From Microglena sp. YARC (lineage: Eukaryota > Chlorophyta > Chlorophyceae > Chlamydomonadales > Chlamydomonadaceae): a DNA stretch of 64,000 nucleotides. Positions 53,901 to 64,000 of this stretch are shown here, piece after piece (position 1 is the stretch's first letter; the number at the start of each line of letters is the position of its first letter). Where the stretch lies: contig CM039462.1 in assembly GCA_022414725.1 (NCBI GenBank), positions 74,929,020-74,993,019 of the forward strand, in the 5' to 3' direction. A model generated the notes under the pieces. That model searched no databases. It worked only from the letters and a program-made list of their open reading frames with translations, and was not told the origin of the DNA. The position numbers and the translations under genes were made by a program.

Positions 53901-56615
53901 TGCCCTATTATAATGTACTGACCTACCCTGACCTGTCCTCCCCCACTTTTTCATGTACTGCCTTTCTTGACCTTACCACTCCCCTTTTATCATGTACTGC
54001 CATAACCTGACCAGTCCCCTTTTGTTATGTACTGCCCTAACATGACCTCTCCCCTTTTATCGTGTACTTTACTGTACTGACCTGTCCTTTTATCATGTAC
54101 TACCCTGGCCTGACCTCTCCCCTTTTATCATGTACTGCCCCGCCCTGCCCTGACCAATCCTTTTTTATCATGTACTGCCCTAACCTTACATCTCCTCTTC
54201 TAGAATGTGCTGGCCTGACCTGACATTTTATCATGTACTGCCCTGACCTTGCATCATGTACTGACCTGACCTCACCCATTTTATCATAAACTGGCCTGAC
54301 CTGACATGACCTGACCATTCCCCCTTGTATCATGTACTGCCCTGACCTTGCATCATGTACTGACCTTGCCTGCCCTGAACTCCCCCTTTTCATCATGTAC
54401 TGCCTTTCCTCGACCTGACCACTCCACTTACATCATGTACTTCCCTGACCTGACCACTTTCCTTTTATCATGTGCTGCGTGCCCTGACCTGACCACATAC
54501 CTTTTATAATGTACTGCCCTGCCCTGACCACTTTCCTTTTATCATGTACTACTGCCCTGACCTTCCAGCATGTTTTGACCTGACCTGACCACATTCCTTT
54601 TATCATGTACTGCCCTGACCTGCCTGACCACTTACCTTTTATCATGTACTGCCCTAACCTTGCATCATGTACTGCCCTGACCTGACCTGACCATTTACCT
54701 TTATCATGTACTGACCTGACCTGACCACTTACCTTTATCATGTACTGACCTGACCACTTACCTTTATCATGTACTGACCTGACCACTTACCTTTATCATG
54801 TACTGACCTGACCACTTACCTTTATCATGTACTGACCTGACCACTTACCTTTATCATGTACTGACCTGACCACTTACCTTTATCATGTACTGACCTGACC
54901 ACTTACCTTAATCATGTACTGACCTGACCACTTACCTTTATCATGTACTGACCTGACCACTTACCTTTATCATGTACTGACCTGACCACTTACCTTTATC
55001 ATGTACTGACCTGACCACTTACCTTTATCATGTACTGACCTGACCACTTACCTTTATCATGTACTGACCTGACCTGACCACTTACCTTTATCATGTACTG
55101 ACCTGACCTGACCACTTACCTTTATCATGTACTGACCTGACCACTTACCTTTATCATGTACTGACCTGACCTGACCACATACCTTTTATCATGTACTGAC
55201 CTGACCTGACCACTTACCTTAATCAAGTACTGACCTGACCACTTACCTTTATCATGTTCTGACCTGACCACTTACCTTTATCATGTACTGACCTGACCTG
55301 ACCACTTACCTTTATCATGTACTGACCTGACCATTTACCTTTATCATGTACTGACCTGACCACTTACCTTTATCATGTACTGACCTGACCTGACCACATA
55401 CCTTTTATCATGTACTGACCTGACCGGACCACTTACCTTTTATCATGTATTGCTCTGACCTGACCACTTACCATTTATCATGTACTGCCCTGACCTGACC
55501 ACTCACCTTTTATCATGTACTGCCCTGACCTGACCACTTACCTTATATCATGTACTGAGCTGACCTCTCCCCTTTCATCATACACTGACCTGTCCTTTTA
55601 TCATGTAATGCCCTGACCTTGCATCGTGTACTGCCCTTACCTGACCTGGCTGGATCTTTACCATGTTCTGACCTGACCTTGCAATCAAATGCTTTCACAC
55701 TTTCAGAATGGTCCGAAGCAGTCGCTGGAGACCATCGCCATCCCCAAATGCCCCAACGTCAGGAACCTGGAAATTCACCATTTTCCTGGTCTGTCCTATG
55801 AAGGCCCTTTTCCTGCTTCTATGCGCTCGCTGGAAGTAACATTTGCTGATTACAAGCGGTATAAGGGGGCCTTGCTTGAATGCACTGGGTTGGAGGAGCT
55901 CACACTGTACGGATGCAAGGGTTTGCAACAAATACCGTCGTCTCTCGAGAGATTCAGCAAGCTGCAGACACTGAACCTTGTCGAATGCCAACAACTTTCT
56001 AATATATCTGCCTTGCGTTTCTGGCCTGATCTGCAGAAACTTAACCTAGCTGGTAACATGCGTGGTTGCAAGCTTGTGGACGTGTCTGCATTGGATTATT
56101 GCCATAACCTGCAGACACTTAGGATGTCTTGGTGCCCCAAGCTTGTGGACGTGTCTGCATTGGGTTCTTGCCTTTCCCTGCATACATTGTACCTGTCTAG
56201 TTGCGACACGCTTATGGATGTGTCTGTATTGTGTTCCTTAACTAGCTTGCAGACACTAGACCTGTCTTCTTGCCGGAACCTTGTGGACGTGTCTGCATTG
56301 GGTTCTTGCTCTAACATGCAGGCACTCAACCTGTCATGGTGCCCCAACCTTGTGGACGTGCCTGAATTGAGTTCTTGCCGTAATCTGCAGACACTTCACC
56401 TGTCTTATTGCAAAAATCTTGTGGACGTGTCTGCATTGGGTTCTTGCCCTTATCTGCAGATACTTGACCTGTCTGGTTGCACCAAGATTGTGGATGTGTC
56501 TGTACTGGGTTCTTGCCCTATCTTGCAGACAATCAATCTATCTAATTGCGACATGCTTGTGGATCTGTCAGCATTTCTTTCCCACCCCAACATGGAAATA
56601 ATAAAGGATACGTAG
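50901..56615 (+). CDS. Leucine-rich repeat protein, possible F-box-like N-terminus, 2 exons
   Basis: Exon 1 is 50901-51140 (donor CCA|GTGAGT) and exon 2 is 55707-56615 (acceptor 'tttcag'); both junction sides are phase 0. The product is 382 aa, with a TAG stop. Exon 1 contains CAVLLLAAMDSATRQAFRAV, then SKSCRQSVHAYI, a helix pair resembling a divergent F-box. Exon 2 has nine 23-residue LRRs of the form LQTLxLSxCxxLVDVSALGSC, a Cys-containing, ladder-like LRR as in F-box/AMN1-type proteins. A role as substrate adaptor of an SCF ubiquitin ligase is inferred only from this pairing. The start is the first ATG after a TG/C-rich stretch; an in-frame ATG at 50688 is also possible. Repeats are very similar to each other, implying recent internal duplication. 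Confidence 0.8.
51275..51490 (-). mobile_element. tRNA-derived SINE-like element in LRR-gene intron
   Basis: On the minus strand: an A-box-like TGGCTCAATGGCAGAG, a B-box-like GGGTTTGAATC, a body with GGTCGCCGTCAACCGCCATG, and a tail 'ccaccaggcgttctcattat' shared with the element at 14585-14800. Confidence 0.75.
51640..55690. repeat. Giant intronic minisatellite (TTATCATGTACTG unit)
   Basis: More than 100 units of about 25-45 bp combine 'ttatcatgtactg', 'ccctgacctgacc' and 'acttacct' or 'ctcccct'. Sub-blocks are homogenised differently: CTGCACTGACCTCTCCCC type at 53400-53810 and CTGACCTGACCACTTACC type at 54700-55550. It is interrupted by a hAT remnant at 51907-52800. It fills the LRR-gene intron up to about 20 bp before the acceptor. 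Confidence 0.95.
51907..52800 (-). mobile_element. hAT transposon remnant inside the minisatellite
   Basis: The minisatellite is broken by about 0.9 kb starting CAGTGATTTCCC, a hAT-like terminus. At 52800-52560 the minus strand encodes VDEERTFS and, after a small frameshift, AMNLIKDLTRNRLEEEHLSV, which matches the C-terminal dimerisation region of hAT transposases (ERxFSxMNxIKxxxRNRLxxEHL). The remainder (51950-52540) shows no other transposase motif. Confidence 0.72.
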
Positions 56616-56654
56616 TTTTTATATCACACTCACCCCCTTGGGATGGAGGGACTC

Positions 56655-56760
56655 ACGATGTTCTGATGCGAGGCTTTGCAACGAATGCCGACGTCTAGCT
56701 GGCTTTAGCAAGACACTAAATCGTCTTGAATGCCAACAGCTTATTGATATGTGTAGTTCT
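56655..56760 (+). pseudogene. Decayed duplicate of LRR exon segment
   Basis: 'gctttgcaacgaatgccgac', 'ttcagcaag'-like and 'cgtcttgaatgccaacagctta' copy the exon 2 segment at about 55918-56005 with an internal deletion and changed frame. It lies immediately beyond the stop codon, so the gene's 3' flank contains a piece of its own exon, as in the two genes at the left of the window. Confidence 0.72.
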
Positions 56761-56989
56761 GGATTGCACTCACCCCGCCCCCCTGGCATTATTGAAATAC
56801 CTGGCCTTATTGAAAGCGCCAATTTAGGAATTATAAAGAAAACCGTGTATGTGATTTACGTCATTAAATTTCCCCCATTCACTGACATCAGTAAGCAAAA
56901 ATGGGTAGCCGATCATGGATTTGTCACAAATTTGCAGCCCCCAGAGCATGCAAGGGCCATGTGAGAGAATTTTGCGTATGGGTCGCAAC

Positions 56990-57206
56990 ATAGGGGGGGT
57001 CCGTTGCGTCCCAGACGCAGGTTCAGGATGCTGGTTGCGTCTCACCCATCAGTTGATTGGCCCACCACCACTCTATTTCCGTGGGCTACGGGTTCTGTTT
57101 ATAGTAGGGCGCAGCCTCAAGATCTGACTTCTTCCCAGGATGCAGCCTACCCAATTGGGTGCGTCCCAGGACGCCCCCGCCCCCTGGGGTCCGTTTGAAG
57201 TACCCT
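56990..57206. mobile_element. Second copy of the GCGTCC-palindrome element
   Basis: It shares 'catcagttgattgrcccrcc', 'ctacgggttctgtt', 'gcgtcccaggacgc' and the terminus 'ccgtttgaagtaccctg' with 19651-19854. The left boundary is uncertain. Confidence 0.7.
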
Positions 57207-57479
57207 GCCGGATACCATTTGAAAGGAATTGTAATAAGAGCGTTCACAAGATGCACTTACTTTGGGTTGGATGTTCACCATTGTTGAGTTATCCACGGTC
57301 AGCGTTTGGTTCTCCAATCCACCTCTGGTCCTGATTTGAAATCAATTGTTGCGGTACATGGTTTTCCAGCAGCCAGCTCAGGCAGAAAATTTACTTGCTT
57401 CAAGTAGATGGGCTAAATGAAATGCATATGGGTTTGTGTATGTACTTTTGTAATAAGGGATCCTTGAGGCGCGTCCCGA

Positions 57480-57890
57480 ATGAAATTATGAGAGTTCTTA
57501 ATTGAAAATATTTTAATTGATTTTAATTTGATTTAATGTCGTGTTTTTCAATTCAATTTAATGTTATTACATTGAATTGCGTTTAAGTGAATTGAGTGCA
57601 TTTAATTGATTTGAATTGTATGAATTTGAATTGGATTGGATTTAATTAACTTTGACGTAATTATAGTATGTCGAATCCATGGCTGGATGGGTCGAACGTG
57701 GCTTAATGTATGAACGGGTCTAACCGTCGTTGGATGTATCGTAGGTGAACGCAGTAACGTTACGTGGCTGAACGTGTAAACGGGTGTAACCGTCGTCGGA
57801 TCGAATGTGGATGAACGTCTGAACGGGTCGTTCGTGGGTAAATATGCCACACACGCTCATTGATTCCCCCTGTTAGACCATTAGACTAGG

Positions 57891-57922
<32 letters not shown>

Positions 57923-57925
57923 TCA
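57480..57925. repeat. AT-rich (TTGAATT)n, GAACGGGT repeat, poly-G
   Basis: 57480-57660 is A/T-rich with 'aattgaatt' words. 57665-57850 has about three degenerate 60-bp units with 'cgaacgtggctnaatgtntgaacggg' and 'aaccgtcg'. 57895-57922 is a G run of about 28. No gene was seen. Confidence 0.8.
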
Positions 57926-57970
57926 CAGGTTGACGAACAAGCATCTGTAGGAGCACAGCAGCGTTAGCAG

Positions 57971-58138
57971 AAAAGTCGCACCTTCACAGTCTTGATGCCG
58001 GCATCGTAGGTCACCTCGGAGCCTTGCGCTAGCGCGTATTCACGCACTTCAGCGTAGTCAATACCATCGTCATCGTCACTGTCAGTCAGTGGCTAGTCTA
58101 CACCCAGAGTTTTCTGGACAAATTTATCGACCGACATT
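57971..58138 (-). CDS. Small acidic ORF with one in-frame TAG
   Basis: Minus strand from the ATG at about 58138: MSVDKFVQKTLGVD, TAG, PLTDSDDDDGIDYAEVREYA, LAQGSEVTYDAGIKTVKVRL-FC, stop TAA. Composition and codon use look coding (acidic patch then basic end), and no homologue is recognised. The TAG replaces what CAG or TGG would encode. It may be a small decayed gene or part of a mobile element. Confidence 0.4.
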
Positions 58139-58430
58139 TTCGAACCAAGAAGTCAGAGCACCCTAAACACTCCCAGAGTGCATAATCAGAAGCGATAAGC
58201 ACTAAATTCAAGGGGCATGCAGGTAATTGTTACTGCGCTTGGCTATTCGGTGTGAAAGCTACTGGTGTATAGCCCCCTCCCCCAACCCCTTTTCGAACCA
58301 AGACGTCAGAGCACCCTAAACGCTCCCAGAGTACATAATCAGAAGCGTTAAGCACTAAACTCAAAGGGAATGCTGGTAATTGTTGCTGCGCTTGGGTATT
58401 GAGTGTGAAAGCCACTAGTGTAAAGCCGGT
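58137..58430. repeat. Tandem duplication of the small ORF's upstream region
   Basis: 'ttttcgaaccaagamgtcagagcaccctaaac' and about 140 bp after it occur at 58137-58275 and again at 58289-58430, with roughly 88% identity. Only the first is joined to the ATG. Confidence 0.88.
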
Positions 58431-59039
58431 CGAGGTTAAGTTAGTAAGAGGACGCGGGTCCAGTCCTCCTTGTGGTTATCCCCGTCCTCAGGCCCCCCAC
58501 CCCTCACGGTCCTCCTCCTTTCTTAATGCACACCCTACCGCTGCCTGCACCCTGCACCCTGTTGGCACCGCCCTGTTGGTTAGTCGACCGTGGCTGGCAT
58601 CCCACGCCACCAGGCGCTGAACGTGCAGTGTTAGCCCGAGCTTTCGAATAGCCTAGGGGGTCAAAAAGTAGTAGACTAAAGTTTAACAAGCCTAACTAAT
58701 CTATTAGGTTTCAGTGGTCATCGTCATTCTTTCCGCGTCAAATGGGGTCAATTTTTGCCTCAGTTTTTCGAGCACTTTTTCGAGCAGTTTTTTCAGTTAG
58801 AGCAGCTCCGCAACTAAATTCGTGTAATTCTTTGTGTGACCATTCTCACAAACCCACGTATGCCCACAACGCCCTCCTAAATCACCCATGGGTTATGGAA
58901 TAATGGAACTAGCCACTCTGCCCCCCCAAGGCGAAACCCCTCACCCCCTCCCTAATCTGGACGGGGGGCGAACTCACCCCTGCCAAGAGACATGGCCTGC
59001 CAAGAGACTTGGCCCTCACCCCTGCCAAGAAACACTTCA

Positions 59040-59379
59040 AAGAGTGGACAGATGCTTGCACGGTCAGACGCGCCAATCTATACACGGAGATGAGAATACT
59101 TTACAATGACTGGGGAACCACCAAAGGGCACCAGCGGAGGAAAGGGGCGGAAGCCTGGAACCTAATCAGGGTACAGGCTATACAGCGCGTGTCAGGGGAA
59201 CCGGTGACGCAGCCTACAGGAAGCTGTCACTGTGTCATGAAGGATGACACAGTCTACGGGAAGCTGACACAGTACAGACAGAAAAGGAGTCACTGTCTGT
59301 ACCGATAGTTCTAAGAAAGTACATAAGTAGTCACCAAGACATAAAACGATTGAGTGAACCGCAATTGTTGCTGATACAG
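59040..59379 (-). mobile_element. Solo (diverged) LTR of the copia family
   Basis: About 85% similar to the LTRs at 41268 and 45228: 'cagacgcgccaatctataca', 'gagcaccagcggaggaaagg'-like, 'aagtacataagtagtcacca', ending 'gttgctgataca'. The first roughly 20 bp of the LTR are missing or diverged, and no interior sequence is next to it. Confidence 0.9.
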
Positions 59380-59564
59380 GGGCGGGGGCAGGGGCAAGCC
59401 ACGCCACCTGCCGCTGGCCCAAAACCCGTTCAGGAGGACGGGACGTACCGTTCACGTCTGGGCTGGGCCGAAACATAAAAAGAAGATTACAAGGGGCTCA
59501 TGTCCTTGCAGAAACATGCCATACCGTGTACAAATTCCGTAAAATCAATCAGACACCAGATTGG

Positions 59565-59861
59565 TCTCATTTTTCTTCCCCGATCCCCGATCCGGACTCG
59601 GAGTGGCTCAATGGTAGAGTATCCGACCTTGATCGAAGGAGATGCCGGGTTCGAACCCCGGGATCGTTTCGGTTCTCACGGTGGCCGTCAACCGTATGAA
59701 ACGTGACTGGTTCTAGCCTCGTTGCCAACCTCGAGCAAGGTGAGCTTACGAACCGGTGTCGATAAAACCACGTCCTTAGTAGGGTCAACTGTCCCCGGCA
59801 GTGTGACTTACTTGGATGTTCTAATTTTCAATTTTCAATTTTCAATTTTCTCATTTTTCTT
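59565..59861 (+). mobile_element. Full-length tRNA-derived SINE with 13-bp target duplication
   Basis: The element 59578-59848 (271 bp) has an A box TGGCTCAATGGTAGAG and a B box GGGTTCGAACCCC, a body with GGTGGCCGTCAACCG, and a tail of three 'aattttc' units. Perfect 13-bp direct repeats TCTCATTTTTCTT flank it (59565-59577 and 59849-59861). Its 3' end also occurs as a 42-bp fragment at 40997-41038. Confidence 0.92.
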
Positions 59862-59873
59862 GCATCAAATTCT

Positions 59874-59876
<3 letters not shown>

Positions 59877-59914
<38 letters not shown>

Positions 59915-60410
59915 AAAAAATCTCCTACCCCATGCCCATTTTTCCTACAGAGGGCTGAGTTTACCACACACACACCCACACACCCGGCTCCGGAACCCAC
60001 TTGGAGGCCATTATCTCCTCCCACAATAATAATTAGGGGGTCAAAGTAGGTTCCATTTTGTAAAGATTGAAAAGGCCTATCTAATGGTGCTGCTCCCTTA
60101 ACAATGCACTCCATATGGAGCAAGAAAAATCAAATAAGACAATACAATCAGCGTTTGTGGGCACACGGACGAAGCGCATCATCACCATCAATGTTACATG
60201 AAAGGTAGAGCCTGGGGTTTAGGGCCCCCAGCCCCCTAATATGCCAAAGCCAATAAAATTAACATGCTTGGCCTATCTTAATCTCATGCTCAGCCAATAC
60301 TAATCACATGCTCGGACCATTACAACCAATCACCTAGACGACCAACCTTTGTATTTATCCTAGAGGTTTAGCACCAGTGGGCCATGGGGTCATCCTCATC
60401 CTCGTCCTCA
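59877..60410. repeat. Interspersed repeat, copy 2 (uninterrupted), with poly-G
   Basis: Begins with a G run of about 36 (59877-59912), then matches 19330-20090 as described there, without the 204-bp insertion. The part near 60360-60410 overlaps the acidic tail of the minus-strand frame 60368-60803. Confidence 0.87.
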
Positions 60411-60803
60411 TCCTCATCCTCATCACCCTCCTCTCCCTCTCCTCCTTCTCCTCCCTCATCCTCTCCCTCTTCCTCTTTCTTAACCACCCTACTCCAGAAC
60501 AATGCCGGCAGCCCTACTAGGGCTTCCTCGGCTTGCATTAGATCTTGCGCCTCTTGCACCTTTTGATCACGCCTTTTAGACTTGTGCTCCTTGCCAATGA
60601 ACCCCTTAAACTCAGCCACACTCAGGGCGAACGTCTCAAGTCTGTGCACCTGCTTTTGGAAGTTGTGCCTGCTTTTGGGGGACACCATCACACAAGGGCC
60701 ATGACTCCTCCGAGTTCTTGTGCCTCGCGACGTTCGCAGGGTGCCTGTTCAACAATTCCCGTCCGCACTCGTCACATTCGATGCTAGAAGCGAAGGGGGC
60801 CAT
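60368..60803 (-). pseudogene. Zinc-finger (BED-like) protein with acidic tail, frameshifted
   Basis: Minus strand from the ATG at 60803: MAPFASSIECDECGRELL, NRHPANVARHKN (C-x2-C...H-x6-H, BED-like) and SWPLCDG. After a 1-nt slip in a C5 run near 60690 it continues FQKQVHRLETFALSVAEFKG, FIGKEHKSKRRDQKVQEAQ and an acidic (DE)n tail. The acidic end is shared with interspersed-repeat copy 1 (19990-20060), so this is probably the 3' end of a transposon gene. Confidence 0.6.
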
Positions 60804-60899
60804 CGAACAACATGAAACGGTCCCAGATAGAATGAAGAGATGGGGAGAAAAAAGAGCATGCACCAGTACGTTCGTCGCGGAATCTGTACTTCCTCGTTT

Positions 60900-61125
60900 T
60901 GTACTGCTGGTTTGGTTTGGGGTGTGGAGGGGTTGGGGTTGGGGTTGGGGGTTGGGGTTTGGGGTTGGGGGGGAGGGGGAATTCTGTGGGCTATGAAACA
61001 ATTCTTGAAAAGTACCTGTTGTTTTCTTAAATTCCAGTTTTTTCTCTCTCTCACCCCCCCCCCACCCCCCCACCCCCCACCCCCCCCCACACACACACAC
61101 ACTTTGGAGGCCCATAAATTGTTTC
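60900..61125. repeat. GGGGTT-rich and C/CA-rich tracts
   Basis: 'ggggttggggttgggg' at 60920-60980 and poly-C/CA at 61056-61100. The telomere-like look is local and short. No gene is seen. Confidence 0.85.
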
Positions 61126-61379
61126 CTACTGGGGAAAAAAGAAAAAATACAAGGTTCTTCATCCTCTCAACAAGCTCTACACAACTGGGGCATGGGGTCA
61201 TATATTTTTTCCTGCCCCCCCCTCGTCAAATTCTTAAAAATTAATGCAATCTACATAGATGCATCGCATTACATTACAGAAAAGTTCAATAATTCTTAAA
61301 AATCCACAACCCTTAAAAACTCCCATTTTCGTCACTTTATAGTTAAAAATGCTAAATCATCACTCGATTCCATTTTTGC

Positions 61380-61600
61380 CCCCCACTTGCTCGATTCAGT
61401 GAAATTAAAGTACATCAAATTAAATTAAATTAAATCCGATACGAATTCATAAAACAATAAAGCAATTAAATGCATTCAAATCACGTAGATTAAATTAAAT
61501 TGAATGGAATAAAATCGAATTAAATAACACAACATAAAATAAATAAAATAAAATAAATACAAATTGAAATCATTTGAATTCATATTTATTTTCATTTCAT
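61380..61600. repeat. AT-rich (TTAAA)n-like stretch
   Basis: Degenerate 'attaaattaaattaaatc' and 'aaaataaataaaat' words. From 61600 to 62860 there is no recognisable gene; a TGG/G run lies at 62485-62525. Confidence 0.8.
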
Positions 61601-62867
61601 TCGGGAAGCGCCACCAGGCGCCCTTAATGAATATGGGTAGCATAAACATTACTGCACCACGGTCCTGATTCTAAAAGTTTAAATGTGTTAGAGCTAGGTA
61701 TATATTTGCAACCCGGAAGTTGTGGTGTGGTCTTGCCTTGGATTGGATTGTTACATGGTTTTTCAGCCAACTCTGGGCTGCTCGCAGTCTTCTAATGCCA
61801 AGTCCCCCATGTGATTGTCCGCTATTGTCACAGAAACCAGGGAGCTTACTAAGCGGATTTGACAGTTTAAAGAATTGTCCAGGTCTAGTGGTCTTAAGTC
61901 AACACTGGCCTGCCTATGACATTGCAATTTAATGAATGTGTGAATGAAAAATGCACAGCTTTTTTGCTTCCTTGCTTCTTGGCTCCCTAGCTTGTGCCAG
62001 CGTTGTTCTGGGGGACTCCGAAATATGCATCATGAGACGCAAACGGTTTCAAAGTCTGTATCTGCAACGCTCCCAGGCACCCTGAGATGTTGCGGACCCT
62101 CAAAAATCTGCGTATGTGACAGAAGACAGAGCGTCTAGACGAATTGTTCCAAGATTATATACGACCATACGCCGGCAATGAGGCATCTAACTGTCTGCAC
62201 AATACAATACTCCCCCCTGTGCCATGGCCACGCCAACCAAGGAGTGTGTAAGGATTCGAACTAGGACCGATTATAAACATGGCCAGGTCTCTAAAAGGTT
62301 GGAAGACCTCCCGGATGTTGTGTGGTGGGCTTGTCGTGGGTCAACTTGAACTTGGTTACATGGCTCCCAGCCAGCAACTTGGTGGCTCGATGTCAGGGTT
62401 TATAATGAACCCTCTCTCGCAGTCCTCGGCAGAAACGCTATCTCTGTAGCACGAACTCAGGGCCTCCATCGGTAAAACAGTTTTTTTTGTGGTGGTGGTG
62501 GTGGGGTGTGGGGGGGGGGGGGGGGCAGTTCATAAGTGCGTGTTTTCGATTTAGCCCCTCCGATATCGAGGTTGCAACAATTGCCTGTCTTTTTATTAAT
62601 TTATTGGAAGGATTGTCACAAAATGTTATACGGTATAACAATGCAAGGAAGTGCAGAAAACTTCAGAGGTGGCGACGGGCACTCACATGAACAACAGGAT
62701 GTCCCTCTAGCTTTGGGCAGGGTTTTTATGTAGTGAGTTATCCAGTGCCTTAATGTGATGTGTTTCGGATTTGGGTACTGCAGCAGAACTACTGCTGAAA
62801 ATGGCGAGCAGCTTAACGGTTTGAGCCACCAAGCTCAAAACTTGTATGTTGTACATTCATATTCCTC

Positions 62868-63417
62868 CTCCCATTGGCTGAACACAGAAAGAATGAGGGT
62901 GGTGGATGGAGCACACATCCCCCGTTCAATGAGACACTGTCAAATGTGTGGGTTCCAAAAACCTGAGGATGAAATGCATACCGTATGTTTGACCGCCCTT
63001 TTATCATGATATTCGCCTCCGCTACCAGAAGCTGTTTACAGATATGTATACCGGTAGGCATGTCCATGAGGATACCGACTTAACCGTATGGAATGTGGAA
63101 TTCTGCGATTCCACATTCAGGGTTCTGAAGGTTTTTATGAATGGAAATGCCACTAAGACTTTTTGGAGCAACCTAGCCGACTATCTTACTACTTGTAGAA
63201 GAGCAAGACAGGAAGCCCTGGACTGCTTAGTGGCACCGTAATTTATTCTCCTTTTTTTCTTGTGACTTCTCATTTGTTAGCTTCTTACCTCCGCCACTGT
63301 TAGTGGTTGAGATCTGGGTCCTGCTCTAGGGGGTTTAATACATACGCCACCAAAATGGTGGTCGGGAGTTTGGTTTGTTTGTCCTCGACACACCCCTGAT
63401 GTAATGTTTTTTTTTGC
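62868..63417 (+). mobile_element. Truncated 3' end of the LINE family (dead copy)
   Basis: From SHWLNTERMRVVD onward it encodes the same C-terminus as 15105-15470 (CQMCGFQKPEDEMH, VWNVEFCDSTFR, FWSNLADYLTTCRRARQEAL) and then the same 3' UTR to 'cctgatgtaatg'. Frameshifts occur near 62985 and 63120. From 63418 to the window end no gene is recognised; a poly-T lies at 63597-63614. Confidence 0.92.
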
Positions 63418-64000
63418 TCGATAATGGCAAGGCTTCGTTCTCAGCCTCGTTCAGAATGGGCAGCATGCTACACTTGTGGACCTAATTTATCTCCTCACGA
63501 TTCCCTTCTCTCAATGGCCAAGATCAACCGCATACCGGTAATAGCTACGTAGTACTCAATATCGGATTCCTGTAGCAGAAGTTAACAGCCAGTACATTTT
63601 TTTTTTTTTTTTTTGATCCATTCATTGAAGGACACAATCGTTACACCAGGATCGATAATGATGTCATTGGAGTGCTGGCTTGCAGGACCTGACGTAGAGA
63701 TACGCATTGGTCAGGATCTCTTAGGGTTAGGCAGTAGGGTGTGTGGTGTGTGTGGAGCAGGAGTACGGGTAGATACTGGTGGGTATGCAATTATGTGTCT
63801 GTGCGTGTGTGTAGGACGAGGGGGGATATATTTTGATTGTTTTGATAGCGTTTGCATTTTTCCTGGTTAACACTTTTGCTGACAAAGACGGCGTGCAGCC
63901 AAATTGCTGGCTGGGACCCATGTAACCAAGTTCAAGTTAATGTATGGAAATTCCCTGGTTGGCTAAGGTATTCTGCCCAACCCCAAGCACAGTGTTTCAT

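Noticed and set aside
60920..60985. Telomeric GGGGTT (ciliate-like) repeat
   Set aside because: Only about 60 bp, irregular, with a gene fragment and repeats on both sides.

Overview
This is a repeat-dominated stretch of eukaryotic nuclear DNA. Long spliceosomal introns with GT..AG borders, tRNA-derived SINEs, a LINE, a Ty1/copia element, hAT remnants and very long simple-sequence tracts all point that way. GC content is near 48% by eye and no bacterial gene organisation is visible. The gene types would fit a protist or alga with an inflated genome, but the species cannot be fixed from the sequence.

Three protein-coding genes can be assembled with splice phases that agree at every junction. 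(1) A Methyltransf_32-type SAM methyltransferase, + strand, 2214-5729, four exons, probably missing its first exon(s). (2) An acetoacetate-decarboxylase-like beta-barrel protein, - strand, 34729-20523, eight short exons over 14 kb. (3) A leucine-rich-repeat protein with a possible F-box-like N-terminus, + strand, 50901-56615, two exons separated by a 4.6-kb intron that is mostly one minisatellite. A fourth gene (46170-40687, - strand) is broken by in-frame stops, a copia insertion and a SINE fragment. A fifth candidate (36422-37860, +) is tentative.

Layout: 1-2163 CA-rich minisatellite; 2214-6560 methyltransferase gene and 3'-end array; 6650-14148 mobile and repeat DNA, including two 1-kb copies of one element; 14585-18834 SINE, LINE and other repeats; 19330-20505 interspersed repeat with nested insertion, then palindromes; 20523-34729 decarboxylase-like gene; 35060-38760 tandem repeats with a miniature terminal-repeat element, then the tentative gene; 39391-50600 pseudogene, copia and several inverted-repeat elements; 50901-57206 LRR gene and repeats; 57670-64000 small ORF, solo LTR, full-length SINE, second interspersed-repeat copy and dead LINE end.

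The most striking signal is shared by the two genes at the left. Their introns are largely built from tandem, decayed copies of their own exon-intron junctions. Each intact exon sits at one end of an array of 1 to about 19 damaged copies of its own splice site plus adjacent exon, spaced by simple sequence, while the intact exons still splice in phase.
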